64,000 bases of DNA from the NCBI RefSeq assembly GCF_002858925.1, contig NZ_PJRS01000001.1:62001-126000 (forward strand), read 5' to 3'. Shown here in pieces: positions 34,255 to 43,659 of this stretch. How positions within the stretch are numbered: position 1 is the stretch's first letter; each line of letters begins with the position of its first letter. The translations under genes were made by a program, and so were the position numbers. Source of the DNA: Caulobacter zeae (GTDB lineage Bacteria; Pseudomonadota; Alphaproteobacteria; Caulobacterales; Caulobacteraceae). The notes under the pieces were generated by a model. That model made no database searches and had not been told where the DNA came from. It saw only the letters and a list, made by a program, of their open reading frames with translations.

Positions 34255-35130
34255 CTAGTGCGCCGAGGCGCCGAAGATCACGTAGATGAAGGCGAACAGG
34301 AACAGCCAGACCACGTCGACGAAGTGCCAGTACCAGGCGGCCGCTTCGAAGCCGAAGTGCTGCTTGGGCGTGAAGGCGCCGTTCATCAGGCGGATCAGGC
34401 AGACGATCAGGAACAGCGTGCCCACGAAGACGTGGAAACCGTGGAAGCCGGTGGCCAGGAAGAAGGTCGAACCGTACAGGCCCGAATTGGCGGCGGCCTC
34501 GTTGTAGAACAGGTTCTCGTGGTTGATGTGGGCGTACTCGTAGACCTGGATGCAGGTGAACAGCGCGCCGAGCAGGATGGTCAGGATCAGGCCCCACTTG
34601 GCGCCCTTGCGGTCGCCTTGCTGCAGGGCGTGGTGCGACCAAGTGATGGTGGTGCCCGACAGCAGCAGGGTGAGCGTGTTGACCAGCGGCAGGTGCCAGG
34701 GCGAGACGGTCTCGACGCCGGCCGGCGGCCAGGCGGCCCAGGCGGTGCGGACTTCCTCGATGCTGGAGAAGGTGCGGTGGCCGTGGAACAGGGCCATCTC
34801 GAAGAAGATCCAGAACCACGCCACGAAGAACATCACTTCCGAGGCGATGAACAGCACCATGCCGTAGCGCAGGCCGATCGAGACGACGGGGGTGTGGTCG
34901 CCGGCGTTGGCTTCCTTGATGACGTCCCACCACCAGCCGAACATCGTGTAGAGCACGCCGGCCAGGCCGAGCGCGAACAGCCACCACTGGCCCTTCTCGA
35001 TCCCGAACACGCCGCCCTTGATCCAGGCGATCAGGCCGATGGCCATGATGGTGGCCGCCATCGAGCCGACGAACGGCCACGGACTAGGCGGCAGGATGTG
35101 GTAGTCGTGTTTGACGGCGCCGTGGGCCAT
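34255..35130 (-). CDS. ctaE: Cytochrome c oxidase subunit III
   Basis: A 291-residue subunit with seven predicted transmembrane helices. HDYHILPPSPWPFVGSMAAT at the start, GLRYGMVLFIASEVMFFVAW F-type region near residue 87, and GFHGFHVFVGTLFLIVCLIR near 226 are characteristic. It binds lipids next to the proton entry of subunit I and stabilises the aa3 oxidase. A terminator follows it directly. Confidence 0.96.
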   Translation of the reverse strand: MAHGAVKHDYHILPPSPWPFVGSMAATIMAIGLIAWIKGGVFGIEKGQWWLFALGLAGVLYTMFGWWWDVIKEANAGDHTPVVSIGLRYGMVLFIASEVMFFVAWFWIFFEMALFHGHRTFSSIEEVRTAWAAWPPAGVETVSPWHLPLVNTLTLLLSGTTITWSHHALQQGDRKGAKWGLILTILLGALFTCIQVYEYAHINHENLFYNEAAANSGLYGSTFFLATGFHGFHVFVGTLFLIVCLIRLMNGAFTPKQHFGFEAAAWYWHFVDVVWLFLFAFIYVIFGASAH

Positions 35131-35206
35131 GTGTTGCGAACCCTCTGATTATTTGAAGTACGCGTCGCGTAGGTCCCCCAAGGCCCGCGCACTCCCTTGT
35201 GGATTG

Positions 35207-35866
35207 CTATAGTCCCTTGGACGGTGTTCCGCCAAGTGGTTGAACGATGCGCGGCGTCGCGTCGGCCGACTTGCCGCCCTCCTCGCCCTCCACCGCCGGG
35301 AAAAAGGTGTAGGACAGGGTGATCTCGGACTTGCCCTTGGTCTCAGGATCCTCGGCGAAGCGGGGATCGACGAAGTAGACGACCGGGAACTCGACGGTCT
35401 GGCCGGGCTCGATCGTCTGGTTCGAGAAGCAGAAGCACTCGATCTTCTGGAAATAGGCGCCGGCCTGCTCGGGCACGACGTTGTAGATCGCCCGGCCCGT
35501 CTGGGGCTTGTCGCTGTTGTTGGTGACCTTGAAGAAGGCCAGGCCCGACGCGCCCAGCTTGATGTCCTGGCTGACCTGCTCGGTGGTGAAGGTCCAGGGC
35601 AGGTTGCGGATATTGGCGTCGAAGCGGACGACGACGCTGCGATCCAGCACCTTGGTCGGAGCGGCTTCGGCGCGGCGCACCGTGCCGTCGAAGCCCGTGA
35701 CCTGGCAGAACAGCTTGTAGAGCGGCACCGAGGCGTAGGCCGCGCCGACCATGCCGGCGAAGGCGCCGACGCAGATCAGCGCCACGCGCTTGTTGCGGCG
35801 GGCTTGCGGGTTGCTCGCCTTGCCGGCCTTGGCCGCCGGCCTGGGATCAGAACCGGTTTCCGACAT
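35207..35866 (-). CDS. ctaG: Cytochrome c oxidase assembly protein, copper chaperone
   Basis: A 219-residue Cox11-type protein. One helix near residues 25-45 (VALICVGAFAGMVGAAYASV) is followed by VPLYKLFCQVTGFDGT and a periplasmic domain ending in the copper-binding pair CFCF of KIECFCFSNQTIEPGQ. It delivers CuB to subunit I. Its ATG lies inside the end of the CoxF-like gene (20-base overlap). Confidence 0.95.
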   Translation of the reverse strand: MSETGSDPRPAAKAGKASNPQARRNKRVALICVGAFAGMVGAAYASVPLYKLFCQVTGFDGTVRRAEAAPTKVLDRSVVVRFDANIRNLPWTFTTEQVSQDIKLGASGLAFFKVTNNSDKPQTGRAIYNVVPEQAGAYFQKIECFCFSNQTIEPGQTVEFPVVYFVDPRFAEDPETKGKSEITLSYTFFPAVEGEEGGKSADATPRIVQPLGGTPSKGL

Positions 35867-36014
35867 TGGCGCCGAGCCTCACCAGGGTGACCACGAAGAC
35901 CAGGGCGACAAAGGCCACCAGGCCCAGCGCCAGGGCGATGTTGCGGCCGTTGCGGGCCTTGAGCGCCTGGTCGGCGTCGGGCTTTGCGGAAACGGTCTTC
36001 TTCGGATCGGTCAA
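35847..36014 (-). CDS. CoxF-like small membrane protein
   Basis: A 55-residue ORF starting at TTG 36014, which overlaps the ctaB stop as TTGA, and ending inside ctaG. Sequence: a charged start [20 protein letters not shown], the conserved-looking [12 protein letters not shown], then one transmembrane helix and a short basic end. This position between ctaB and ctaG, size and RN-IALAL pattern match the CoxF genes of alphaproteobacterial oxidase operons. It could assist subunit assembly; the exact role is unknown. Confidence 0.75.
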   Translation of the reverse strand: MTDPKKTVSAKPDADQALKARNGRNIALALGLVAFVALVFVVTLVRLGANVGNRF

Positions 36015-37051
36015 AGCGGAAGCTCCAGGGCCCGGACGCCGATCATGGCCTCGGCCAGCAGGGCGGCGAACAGGGCGAACAGGTACAGGATCGAGAAGGC
36101 GAAGAGGTTGCGGGCGTCCTTGGCCCCGCCCACCGGCGGCGGGCGCTTGCCCGGCTCGGCCGGTTCAGGGGCGGGCGCGTTGGCCACCTCGTAGAGGGCG
36201 CGGTCGGCGGCGCGAGGGTCGGCCGCATCGCCGGCGTCGCTGCGGAACACCCGCCAGGCCAGGGTCAGGAAGACGATCCCGCCCAGGGCCGAGACGGCCA
36301 GGTACAGCGGGCCGCCCAGGCCGGTGAAGGCCGGCGCCAGGCAGACCGGGATGAACACCAGGCTGTAGAGCAGGATCTGCTTGCGGGTCTCCTTGGCGCC
36401 CTTGACCACCGGCAGCATCGGCACGCCGGCCTTGGCGTAGTCGGTGCTGATGTAGAGCGACAGGGCCCAGAAGTGCGGCGGGGTCCACAGGAAGATGATC
36501 AGCACCATCAGCCAGGCGTTCAGCGGCGCGTCACCCGCAGCGGCCGCCCAGCCGATGGCCGGCGGCAGCGCGCCGGCCAGGCCGCCGATGACGATGTTCT
36601 GGGCCGTCCAGCGCTTGAGCCACATGGTGTAGACCACCGCGTAGAAGACGATGGTGAAGGCCAGCAGGCCCGCGGCCAGCCAGTTGATGGCCATGCCCAT
36701 CAGCAGGACCGACAGCAGGGAGAGGACGACGCCCAGGGTCGCGGCCTCGGAGCCCTCGACCAGGCCGGCCGGCACCGGGCGGCCGCGCGTGCGGCGCATC
36801 TTGGCGTCGATGTCGGCGTCGTACCACATGTTCAGGGCGCCCGAGGCCCCCGCGCCGACGGCGATGCACAGCACCGCCACCGCGCCCAGCAGCGGGTGGA
36901 TGTGGGTGCGGGCGGCCACCAGGCCGGTCGCGGCCGTGAACACCACCAGCGACATCACGCGCGGCTTGAGCAGCTGGAAATAGTCCTGCCAGCGCGCCGC
37001 GCGAACCGTGTCGGCGGGCGTGTCGGGCGAAAGGACGGCGGGCTTGGCCAT
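36011..37051 (-). CDS. ctaB: Protoheme IX farnesyltransferase (heme O synthase)
   Basis: A 346-residue UbiA-type membrane enzyme that farnesylates heme b for the oxidase. The first Asp motif is [20 protein letters not shown] near residue 93, [14 protein letters not shown] near 170, and a second Asp-rich loop [14 protein letters not shown] near 228. It is longer than most CyoE proteins (about 290-315) because of a charged Pro/Ala-rich insert of about 45 residues before the last helix (near 275-320). ATG 37051 follows ctaD by 122 bases. Confidence 0.94.
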   Translation of the reverse strand: MAKPAVLSPDTPADTVRAARWQDYFQLLKPRVMSLVVFTAATGLVAARTHIHPLLGAVAVLCIAVGAGASGALNMWYDADIDAKMRRTRGRPVPAGLVEGSEAATLGVVLSLLSVLLMGMAINWLAAGLLAFTIVFYAVVYTMWLKRWTAQNIVIGGLAGALPPAIGWAAAAGDAPLNAWLMVLIIFLWTPPHFWALSLYISTDYAKAGVPMLPVVKGAKETRKQILLYSLVFIPVCLAPAFTGLGGPLYLAVSALGGIVFLTLAWRVFRSDAGDAADPRAADRALYEVANAPAPEPAEPGKRPPPVGGAKDARNLFAFSILYLFALFAALLAEAMIGVRALELPL

Positions 37052-37173
37052 GGGACTTGGAACTTACGTCTTCGAAGAGGGGTCTGGATGGTCGAAGGGC
37101 GCGGGCCGGACTATTCGCCCGATCCGCGCCCCCGCGCTTATACAGCTATCTTACCAGAGATCAGTCGCGCCAA

Positions 37174-38838
37174 TCAGTGATGATCGTCGGCCTTGATGAC
37201 CGGCGGCTCGCTGAACTGGTGGAACGGCGGCGGCGAGGACAGGGTCCATTCCAGCGTGGTGGCGCCTTCGCCCCACGGGTTGGCCTCGGCCTTGCGGCGA
37301 CGGATGGCCGCCTCGATCAGCACCAGCAGGAAGACGCCGACGCCGAGGACGGTGATCATGTAGCCCACCGACGAGACGTAGTTCCACTTCGCGAAGGCGT
37401 CCGGATAGTCGACATAGCGACGCGGCATGCCGTCCAGGCCCAGGAAGTGCTGCGGGAAGAACACCAGGTTCACGCCCACGAACATGATCCAGAAGTGGGT
37501 CGCGCCGAGGAACTCGTTGTACTTCACGCCCCACATCTTCTCGAACCAGTAGTAGAAGCCCGCGAAGATGGCGAAGACGGCGCCCAGCGACAGCACGTAG
37601 TGGAAGTGGGCCACCACGTAGTAGGTGTCATGCAGGCTGTAGTCGATGCCGGCGTTCGACAGCACGACGCCGGTGACGCCGCCGACCGTGAACAGGAAGA
37701 TGAAGCCGATCGCCCACAGCATGGGCGTCTTGAAGCTGATCGAACCGCCCCACATCGTGGCGATCCACGAGAAGATCTTCACGCCCGTCGGGACGGCGAT
37801 GATCATCGTCGCGGCCACGAAATAGGCGCGCAGGTTGATGGGCATGCCGACCGTGTACATGTGGTGGGCCCACACGACGAAGCCGACGAAGCCGATGGCG
37901 ACCATGGCGTAGGCCATGGCGAGGTAGCCGAAGACCGGCTTCTTCGAGAAGGTCGAGACGATGTGGCTGATGATGCCGAACCCCGGCAGGATCAGGATGT
38001 ACACTTCCGGGTGACCGAAGAACCAGAACAAGTGCTGGAACATCACCGGGTCGCCGCCGGCGGCGGGATCGAAGAAGTGGGTGCCGAAGTTGCGGTCGGT
38101 CAGCAGCATGGTGATGGCGCCGGCCAGCACGGGCAGCGACAGCAGCAGCAGGAAGGCGGTGATCAGCACCGACCAGGCGAACAGCGGCATGCGGTGCAGG
38201 GTCATGCCCGGCGCGCGCATGTTGAAGATCGTGGTGATGAAGTTGATCGCGCCCAGGATCGACGAAGCGCCGGCCAGGTGGAGCGACAGGATCGCCAGGT
38301 CCATGGCCGGACCGGTGTGGCCCGAGGTCGACAGCGGCGGATAGATCGTCCAGCCGCCGCCAAAGCCGTGGCCCGGGCCGCCGTCGACGAACATCGAGGT
38401 GCACAGCAGGATCCAGGCGGCGACCAGCAGCCAGAACGAGATGTTGTTCATCCGCGGGAAGGCCATGTCCGGCGCGCCGATCATGATCGGGACGAACCAG
38501 TTGCCGAAGCCGCCGATCATGGCGGGCATGACCATGAAGAAGATCATGATCAGGGCGTGGGCGGTGACCACGGCGTTGTAGCCGTGCTTGCCCTTGAACA
38601 CGCCCCACTCGGCAAGCAGGCCGGTCTCGGAGAAGATCTGGATGCCCGGGTGCATCAGCTCCCAGCGGATCAGGCCCGACAGGGCCCCGCCGACGATCCC
38701 GGCCATGATGGCGAACAGGATGTAGAGGGTGCCGATGTCCTTGTGGTTCGTCGAGAAGAACCAGCGCTGGAAGAAGGGCGGCTTTTCGTCGGCGCCGTGG
38801 CCGGCGTCGTGGTGATCGATGTCAGCGGCGTGAGCCAT
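37174..38838 (-). CDS. ctaD: Cytochrome c oxidase subunit I
   Basis: A 554-residue protein with 12 transmembrane helices. It binds heme a, heme a3 and Cu[18 protein letters not shown] near residue 32, [20 protein letters not shown] near 93, [20 protein letters not shown] near 268 with the CuB His and cross-linked Tyr, and [14 protein letters not shown] near 405 with heme ligands are all present. This marks an aa3-type heme-copper oxidase, family A. ctaC is 23 bases upstream. Confidence 0.98.
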   Translation of the reverse strand: MAHAADIDHHDAGHGADEKPPFFQRWFFSTNHKDIGTLYILFAIMAGIVGGALSGLIRWELMHPGIQIFSETGLLAEWGVFKGKHGYNAVVTAHALIMIFFMVMPAMIGGFGNWFVPIMIGAPDMAFPRMNNISFWLLVAAWILLCTSMFVDGGPGHGFGGGWTIYPPLSTSGHTGPAMDLAILSLHLAGASSILGAINFITTIFNMRAPGMTLHRMPLFAWSVLITAFLLLLSLPVLAGAITMLLTDRNFGTHFFDPAAGGDPVMFQHLFWFFGHPEVYILILPGFGIISHIVSTFSKKPVFGYLAMAYAMVAIGFVGFVVWAHHMYTVGMPINLRAYFVAATMIIAVPTGVKIFSWIATMWGGSISFKTPMLWAIGFIFLFTVGGVTGVVLSNAGIDYSLHDTYYVVAHFHYVLSLGAVFAIFAGFYYWFEKMWGVKYNEFLGATHFWIMFVGVNLVFFPQHFLGLDGMPRRYVDYPDAFAKWNYVSSVGYMITVLGVGVFLLVLIEAAIRRRKAEANPWGEGATTLEWTLSSPPPFHQFSEPPVIKADDHH

Positions 38839-38861
38839 CGGACTGATATCCTAAAGCGTTC

Positions 38862-39824
38862 TTAGGCCGCCGGCGCGGCGGCGGGGGCCGCGGCCGGAGC
38901 GGAAGCGGGTGCAGCCGGAGCGGCGGCGGCGGGCGTGGCGGCCGGAGCCGCGCCAGGCGCGGCCGGGGCGGCTTCGGCGGTCGCCGGGGCGGCGGGCGCC
39001 TCGGCGGGAGCCTTGGACTTCACCCACGCGTCGAACTCGGCCTGCGTGACGACCTTGATCTCGATCGGCATGAAGGCGTGGTCGATGCCGCAGAGCTCCG
39101 AGCACTGGCCGTAATAGGTGCCCACCTTCTCGGCCTTGAACCAGGTTTCGTTCAGGCGGCCCGGAATGGCGTCGGTCTTCAGGCCGAAGGCCGGCAGGGC
39201 GAAGGCGTGGATCACGTCGGCGGCGGTGACCTGCACGCGCACCACCTGGTTGACCGGCACGACCAGCGCGTTGTCGGCGGCCAGGCGATAGAGGCTGTGC
39301 GGCAGGCCCTTGGCCGCCACTTCTTCCTCGCTCAGCACCTTGGAGATGATCTCCGGGACCTTCTGGTCCGGATACTCGTAGCCCCAGTACCACTGATAGC
39401 CCGTGGCCTTCACGGTCATGTAGGGCTTGGGCATGTCGTTGTACTTGAACAACAGCCGGAACGAGAAGATGGCGATGATCATCAGGATCAGCACCGGCAC
39501 GATCGTCCAGATGATCTCGATCGTGGTGTTGTGGCTGAACTTGGCCGGAACCGGGTTCGCCTTCTTGTTGTAGCGGACAGCGATCCAGACCAGCAGGCCC
39601 AGGACCAGCAGGGTGATGGCCGTGATGATCGGCATCAGAACCCAGTCGTGGAACCAGATGGCGTCGTGCTTGAGCACGGACGCCGCCGGCTGGAGGGCGA
39701 TGCCCCCCGGCGTCGGCTGGCCCAATAGATCGTCGGCGAAGGCATGCCCCGCGAGCGTCGTCATGACGGCGGCGGCTGCAAAGCCAAACCCCTTCCGTCC
39801 CATCCCCTGAACTTGTGCCTTCAT
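38862..39824 (-). CDS. ctaC: Cytochrome c oxidase subunit II
   Basis: A 320-residue subunit. A signal (residues about 8-30, GRKGFGFAAAAVMTTLAGHA) is followed by two transmembrane helices and a periplasmic cupredoxin domain. The CuA site reads YYGQCSELCGIDHAFMPI near residue 250. The last 50 or so residues are almost all Ala and Pro, beyond the usual family end. It heads the oxidase operon and faces the padR operon across a 371-base gap. Confidence 0.95.
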   Translation of the reverse strand: MKAQVQGMGRKGFGFAAAAVMTTLAGHAFADDLLGQPTPGGIALQPAASVLKHDAIWFHDWVLMPIITAITLLVLGLLVWIAVRYNKKANPVPAKFSHNTTIEIIWTIVPVLILMIIAIFSFRLLFKYNDMPKPYMTVKATGYQWYWGYEYPDQKVPEIISKVLSEEEVAAKGLPHSLYRLAADNALVVPVNQVVRVQVTAADVIHAFALPAFGLKTDAIPGRLNETWFKAEKVGTYYGQCSELCGIDHAFMPIEIKVVTQAEFDAWVKSKAPAEAPAAPATAEAAPAAPGAAPAATPAAAAPAAPASAPAAAPAAAPAA

Positions 39825-40195
39825 TTCCCTCTCGGCCCGTTACGGCGGCGACCGGCTGTTACTCAGCCGTGTCTCCGCGCCGACATGCACAATACGACCG
39901 GTTACGCGGACTTATGCAATCGACTTGAAACGGTCGAAAGCACTCCCCCCACGGCGCCGGCCGGTCGCAGGCGTGCTTACGCGCTTCAATCCCTGTTGCC
40001 AAGCACCCGAAACCACACGTTGGGCAGGGGAATCGCGTCAGTTGAGAAGCATTCTCAATAACTTCGCCGATTTCATCCACACGACCGACAGGCGAATCAC
40101 GTCGATCCTCGAACATTGATAACTTGTAATAACAGCTACCTTGCATCGCACACTACCTGGCCGTACAAGGTTCTCACCAACAGGAAACGAGAGCC
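39825..40195. other. Divergent promoter region between ctaC and padR
   Basis: 371 bases without a convincing gene. Bases about 40020-40165 are richer in A and T than the rest of the region, with TTGATAACTTGTAATAACAG at 40114-40133 the most promoter-like stretch. A 95-residue minus-strand ORF crosses it but has no ribosome site and odd composition. No FNR/FixK-type TTGAT-N4-ATCAA box was seen. Confidence 0.6.
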
Positions 40196-40522
40196 GTGCC
40201 TGAAGCCATCGAAACCCAATTGAAGAAAGGCGTGCTGGCGCTGTGCGTGCTGGCCCTGCTGTCGAAGGCCGACAGCTACGCCTACGAGATCGCCAGCCAG
40301 CTGGCCAAGGACATCGACATGGGAGAGGGGACCATCTACCCGCTGATGCGGCGATTGCAGTCCGACGGCCTGGTCGAGACCTATCTGGTCGAGTCGACCA
40401 GCGGCCCGCCCCGCAAATACTACCGCCTCACCACCGCCGGCCGCGACAGCTTCGCCGCCCAGAAGAGCGAATGGGAAGCCTTCGCCAAGGCCGTGAACGA
40501 CATCCTGGGAGCCGCCGCATGA
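40196..40522 (+). CDS. PadR-family transcriptional regulator
   Basis: A 108-residue winged-helix repressor. LKKGVLALCVLALLSKADSY near residue 8, YEIASQLA, EGTIYPLMRRLQSDGLVETY and YYRLTTAGRDSF are the family pattern. GTG start with AGGAAACGAGA before it. Its stop overlaps the next ATG (ATGA), so it is translated with the membrane gene it probably controls. PadR-DUF1700-DUF2807 units commonly control themselves in response to envelope stress or drugs. Confidence 0.92.
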   Translation: MPEAIETQLKKGVLALCVLALLSKADSYAYEIASQLAKDIDMGEGTIYPLMRRLQSDGLVETYLVESTSGPPRKYYRLTTAGRDSFAAQKSEWEAFAKAVNDILGAAA

Positions 40523-41085
40523 CCCGCGCCGAATTCGTCACCCGTCTGAAGCGCGGCCTGGCCGGCCTGCCGGCCTCCGCCATCGCCGACGCCGTGGCCG
40601 ACTACGAGGCCCACTTCGACGACGCCATCGCCGCCGGCCGCAGCGAGGCCGAGACGGCCGCGGCCCTGGGCGATCCCGACCGCCTGGCCCGCGAGCTGCG
40701 CGCCGAAGCCGGCCTCAAGCGCTGGGAAGAGACCAAGAACCCGTCGGCCGCCGCCGGCGCCGTGTTCGCGGTGCTGGGCCTGGGCGCGATCGACATCCTG
40801 ATCCTGCTGCCCATCCTGATGGGCGTGATCGGGGCGCTGTTCGGCTTCTTCATGGCCGGGATCGGCATCTTCATCGCCGGCGGCTTCGTGTTCTCGGCCG
40901 GACCGTTCATGGACCCGCCGGGCGGCCCCGCCTTCGCCATCCTCGGCGGCATCGGCCTGATGGCCGCGGCCACCGCGCTCAGCGCCGTCACCGGCCTCGT
41001 CACCGTGGGCCTGGTCAATCTGCTGGTCTGGTACGGCCGGCTCCACTACCGGCTGCTGAAGCCGGCCATCGAACCGCAAGCCTGA
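40519..41085 (+). CDS. DUF1700 family membrane protein
   Basis: A 188-residue protein from ATG 40519. The soluble N-terminal part MTRAEFVTRLKRGLAGLPAS and DYEAHFDDAIAAGRSEAETA with ALGDPDRLARELRAE is the DUF1700 pattern. Three hydrophobic stretches follow (about 75-95, 100-122, 135-170). It sits in a PadR operon, where DUF1700 proteins are usual, and is likely an inner-membrane partner of the next gene. The longer open frame upstream runs through padR in another frame and is rejected. Confidence 0.88.
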   Translation: MTRAEFVTRLKRGLAGLPASAIADAVADYEAHFDDAIAAGRSEAETAAALGDPDRLARELRAEAGLKRWEETKNPSAAAGAVFAVLGLGAIDILILLPILMGVIGALFGFFMAGIGIFIAGGFVFSAGPFMDPPGGPAFAILGGIGLMAAATALSAVTGLVTVGLVNLLVWYGRLHYRLLKPAIEPQA

Positions 41086-41094
41086 GGCCTGGCC

Positions 41095-41892
41095 ATGATC
41101 CGCAACCTGACCATCATCGCCGTCGCCAGCTTCGTCCTGGCCGTGGCCTGCCTGGGAACCGCCTTCGCCATCGGCGGCCGCGACCTCGTCAAGCAGGGCG
41201 GCTGGAACTTCCCGGCCAACATCCACATCGAGGACGACGACGGCCGCGTCACCATCCGCCGCAACGGCGACGTGACGATCGAGGACCACGGCCCCAACAC
41301 CAGCCGCCAGATCGCCTGGACCGGCGGCGAGGCCCTGCGCATCGACCTGCCCGCCCGGGTGATCTACACGCAAGGGCCCAAGGCCGACATCACGGTCGAG
41401 GGCCCCGAAGGCCTGGCCCGCCGCGTGGTGCTGACCAACGACCGCCTGCACTTCGACGGCGACGGCCAGGGCCGCGGCTTCCGTTTCGACCGCCACGGCA
41501 TGCAGACCTTCGCGGGCAGCGACGACCTGGTGATCCGCATCACCGCCCCGGCCGTGCGCAAGTTCACCCTCAACGGCTCGGGCGACCTGGACATCCAGTC
41601 CTACGACCAGCCGGACCTGTCGCTGACCCTCAACGGCAGCGGCGAGGCCTACGCCTCGGGCAAGACCGCCAAGGTCGACCTCCGGATCGCCGGCTCGGGC
41701 GAGGCTGAACTGACCGCCCTGACCGTCACCGACGCCAAGGTCGCGATCGCCGGCAGCGGCGAGGCGAAGCTGGGCCCCACGGGCGAAGCGGACGTGCACA
41801 TCGCCGGCAGCGGCGACGTCACCCTGACCGAGCGTCCGGCCAGCCTGTCCAAGTCGATCGCCGGTTCGGGCGACATCAACGAAAGCTGGTGA
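41095..41892 (+). CDS. GIN-domain protein (DUF2807), exported
   Basis: A 265-residue protein with an N-terminal membrane helix or signal (TIIAVASFVLAVACLGTAFA). The rest is a right-handed beta-helix-like GIN domain: repeated GSGD, GSGE and AGSGE turns occur about every 20 residues from residue 160 to the end, as in LNGSGDLDIQ, NGSGEAYAS, AGSGEAELTA, AGSGEAKLG and AGSGDVTLTE. Third gene of the padR unit, 9 bases after DUF1700. Probably acts in the periplasm; ligand unknown. Confidence 0.88.
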   Translation: MIRNLTIIAVASFVLAVACLGTAFAIGGRDLVKQGGWNFPANIHIEDDDGRVTIRRNGDVTIEDHGPNTSRQIAWTGGEALRIDLPARVIYTQGPKADITVEGPEGLARRVVLTNDRLHFDGDGQGRGFRFDRHGMQTFAGSDDLVIRITAPAVRKFTLNGSGDLDIQSYDQPDLSLTLNGSGEAYASGKTAKVDLRIAGSGEAELTALTVTDAKVAIAGSGEAKLGPTGEADVHIAGSGDVTLTERPASLSKSIAGSGDINESW

Positions 41893-41948
41893 GCGATCCG
41901 GGGGCGGAGGGAGATGACGCGGGGCCTGCAAGCGCCTACCTTACAGGA

Positions 41949-43379
41949 ATGACCGCTCCCCTCTCCGCCCCCTCCCTGCTGGACGCCGCCGGCGTCGACC
42001 CGCAACGCGCCCGCGCCATCCTCGGCGAGGCCCTGGCCGGGGCCGACGACGGCGAACTGTTCCTCGAGCGGTCCGAGAGCGAGGCCTTCGTCTTCGACGA
42101 CGGCCGGCTGAAGACCGCCTCCTACGACTCCGGCGAGGGCTTCGGCCTGCGCGTGGTGGCCGGCGAGACGGCCGGCTACGCCCACGCCTCGGAAATCTCC
42201 GAGGCCGCCATCGGCCGGGCGGCCTCCTCCGCCAGCCTGGCCAAGCGCGGCTACGCCGGGATCTCGGCCGAGGGCCCGCGCTCGACCAACGAAAAGCTCT
42301 ACGGCGAGGACGACCCCGTTTCCTCGCCCGCCTTCTCCGACAAGGTGTCCCTGCTCCAGGAGATCGACGCCTTCGCCCGCCAGCGCGACCCGCGCGTCGT
42401 GCAGGTGCTGGCCAGCCTGGCCGGCGAGCGCCGCGTGGTCGAGATCCTGCGCGCCGACGGCAAGCTGATCCGCGACGTGCGCCCGCTGGTGCGCCTGAAC
42501 GTCCAGGTCACCGTCGAGAAGGACGGCAAGCGCGAGGCCGGCTCGTCCGGCGCCGGCGGCCGCGCCGGCTTCTCGGCCTGGATCAGCCCCAACAAATGGC
42601 AGGGCCAGGTCGACGAGGCCCTGCGCATGGCGCTCGTGAACCTCGACGCCGTCGCCTGCCCGGCCGGCGAGATGGACGTGGTGCTTGGCCCGGGCTGGAA
42701 CGGCGTGCTGCTGCACGAAGCCGTCGGCCACGGCCTGGAAGGCGACTTCAACCGCAAGGGCATCAGCGCCTTCTCGGGCCGCATCGGCGAGCGGGTGGCC
42801 GCCAAGGGCGTCACCGTCTTCGACGACGGCTCGATCCCCGGCCGCCGCGGCTCGCTGACCATCGACGACGAGGGCACGCCGACCGAGCGCACCATCCTGA
42901 TCGAGGACGGCATCCTCGTGGGCTACATGCACGACCGCATGTCGGCCCGGCTGATGGGCATGCAGGCGACCGGCAACGGCCGCCGCCAGTCCTACGCCCA
43001 CATGCCGATGCCGCGCATGACCAACACCGGCATGCTGGCGGGCAACGACGATCCGGCCGAGATGATCGCTTCGATGAAAAAGGGCCTCTACTGCGCCAAC
43101 TTCGGCGGCGGCCAGGTCGACATCACCAACGGCAAGTTCGTCTTCCAGTGCACCGAGGCCTACCTGGTCGAGGACGGCAAGATCACCGCCCCTGTGAAGG
43201 GCGCCACCCTGATCGGCGACGGCCCCAGCGCGCTGACCCGCGTGACCATGATCGGCAACGACTTCGACTTCGATCCCGGCATCGGCGTCTGCGGCAAGGC
43301 CGGCCAGGGCGTGCCCGTGGGCGTGGGCCAACCCAGCCTGAAGATCACCGGCCTGACCGTGGGCGGGACGAATATCTAG
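41949..43379 (+). CDS. tldD: TldD metallopeptidase
   Basis: A 476-residue member of the TldD/PmbA (TldE) group. The metal-binding HEAVGHGLEGDF, an HExxxH motif, is near residue 258, and MRMTNTGM-like PMPRMTNTGMLAGNDDP and GICGKxGQGV-like GVCGKAGQGVPVGVGQPSLK are at the expected places. TldD pairs with PmbA to trim modified peptides and unfolded chains; no pmbA is present here. ATG 41949 is preferred on family length; GTG 41889 would overlap the previous stop. Confidence 0.94.
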   Translation: MTAPLSAPSLLDAAGVDPQRARAILGEALAGADDGELFLERSESEAFVFDDGRLKTASYDSGEGFGLRVVAGETAGYAHASEISEAAIGRAASSASLAKRGYAGISAEGPRSTNEKLYGEDDPVSSPAFSDKVSLLQEIDAFARQRDPRVVQVLASLAGERRVVEILRADGKLIRDVRPLVRLNVQVTVEKDGKREAGSSGAGGRAGFSAWISPNKWQGQVDEALRMALVNLDAVACPAGEMDVVLGPGWNGVLLHEAVGHGLEGDFNRKGISAFSGRIGERVAAKGVTVFDDGSIPGRRGSLTIDDEGTPTERTILIEDGILVGYMHDRMSARLMGMQATGNGRRQSYAHMPMPRMTNTGMLAGNDDPAEMIASMKKGLYCANFGGGQVDITNGKFVFQCTEAYLVEDGKITAPVKGATLIGDGPSALTRVTMIGNDFDFDPGIGVCGKAGQGVPVGVGQPSLKITGLTVGGTNI

Positions 43380-43385
43380 CCGGGA

Positions 43386-43527
43386 GATCCTTCCCCTCTG
43401 GGGGAGGTGTCGCCGAAGGCGACGGAGGGGGGCCGTTTTCAGCTTCCGCTGAACAGGGCCGGATTTCGACAGGCTCCCCCCCGATCGCTACGCGATCGCC
43501 TCCCCCTCTGGGGGAGGCCTCTCCGGA
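43386..43527. repeat. Intergenic palindromic repeat, family A
   Basis: GATCCTTCCCCTCTGGGGGA with GTGTCGCCGAAGGCGACGGA at the left and CTCCCCCCGATCGCTACGCG with CCTCCCCCTCTGGGGGAGGC at the right. The remaining bases to the next gene (43528-43659) include an AT-rich block (TTGATATCCATTATTTAATC) that is the likely promoter. Confidence 0.85.
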
Positions 43528-43659
43528 CGAAAACTGGACGCTTCCGTCCATTGATATCCATTATTTAATCCACATTTCAAGCTTGTAACTTTCCCTCCCG
43601 ATAGCCAAAGGCCCAGTTTGCCAGCCACGCAACTGGCGGGGGCCAGGGGACGGAAAGAC

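Noticed and set aside
39859..40146. 95-codon minus-strand ORF in the ctaC-padR gap
   Set aside because: No ribosome site, mixed composition and no recognisable pattern; it would overlap the likely promoter region.
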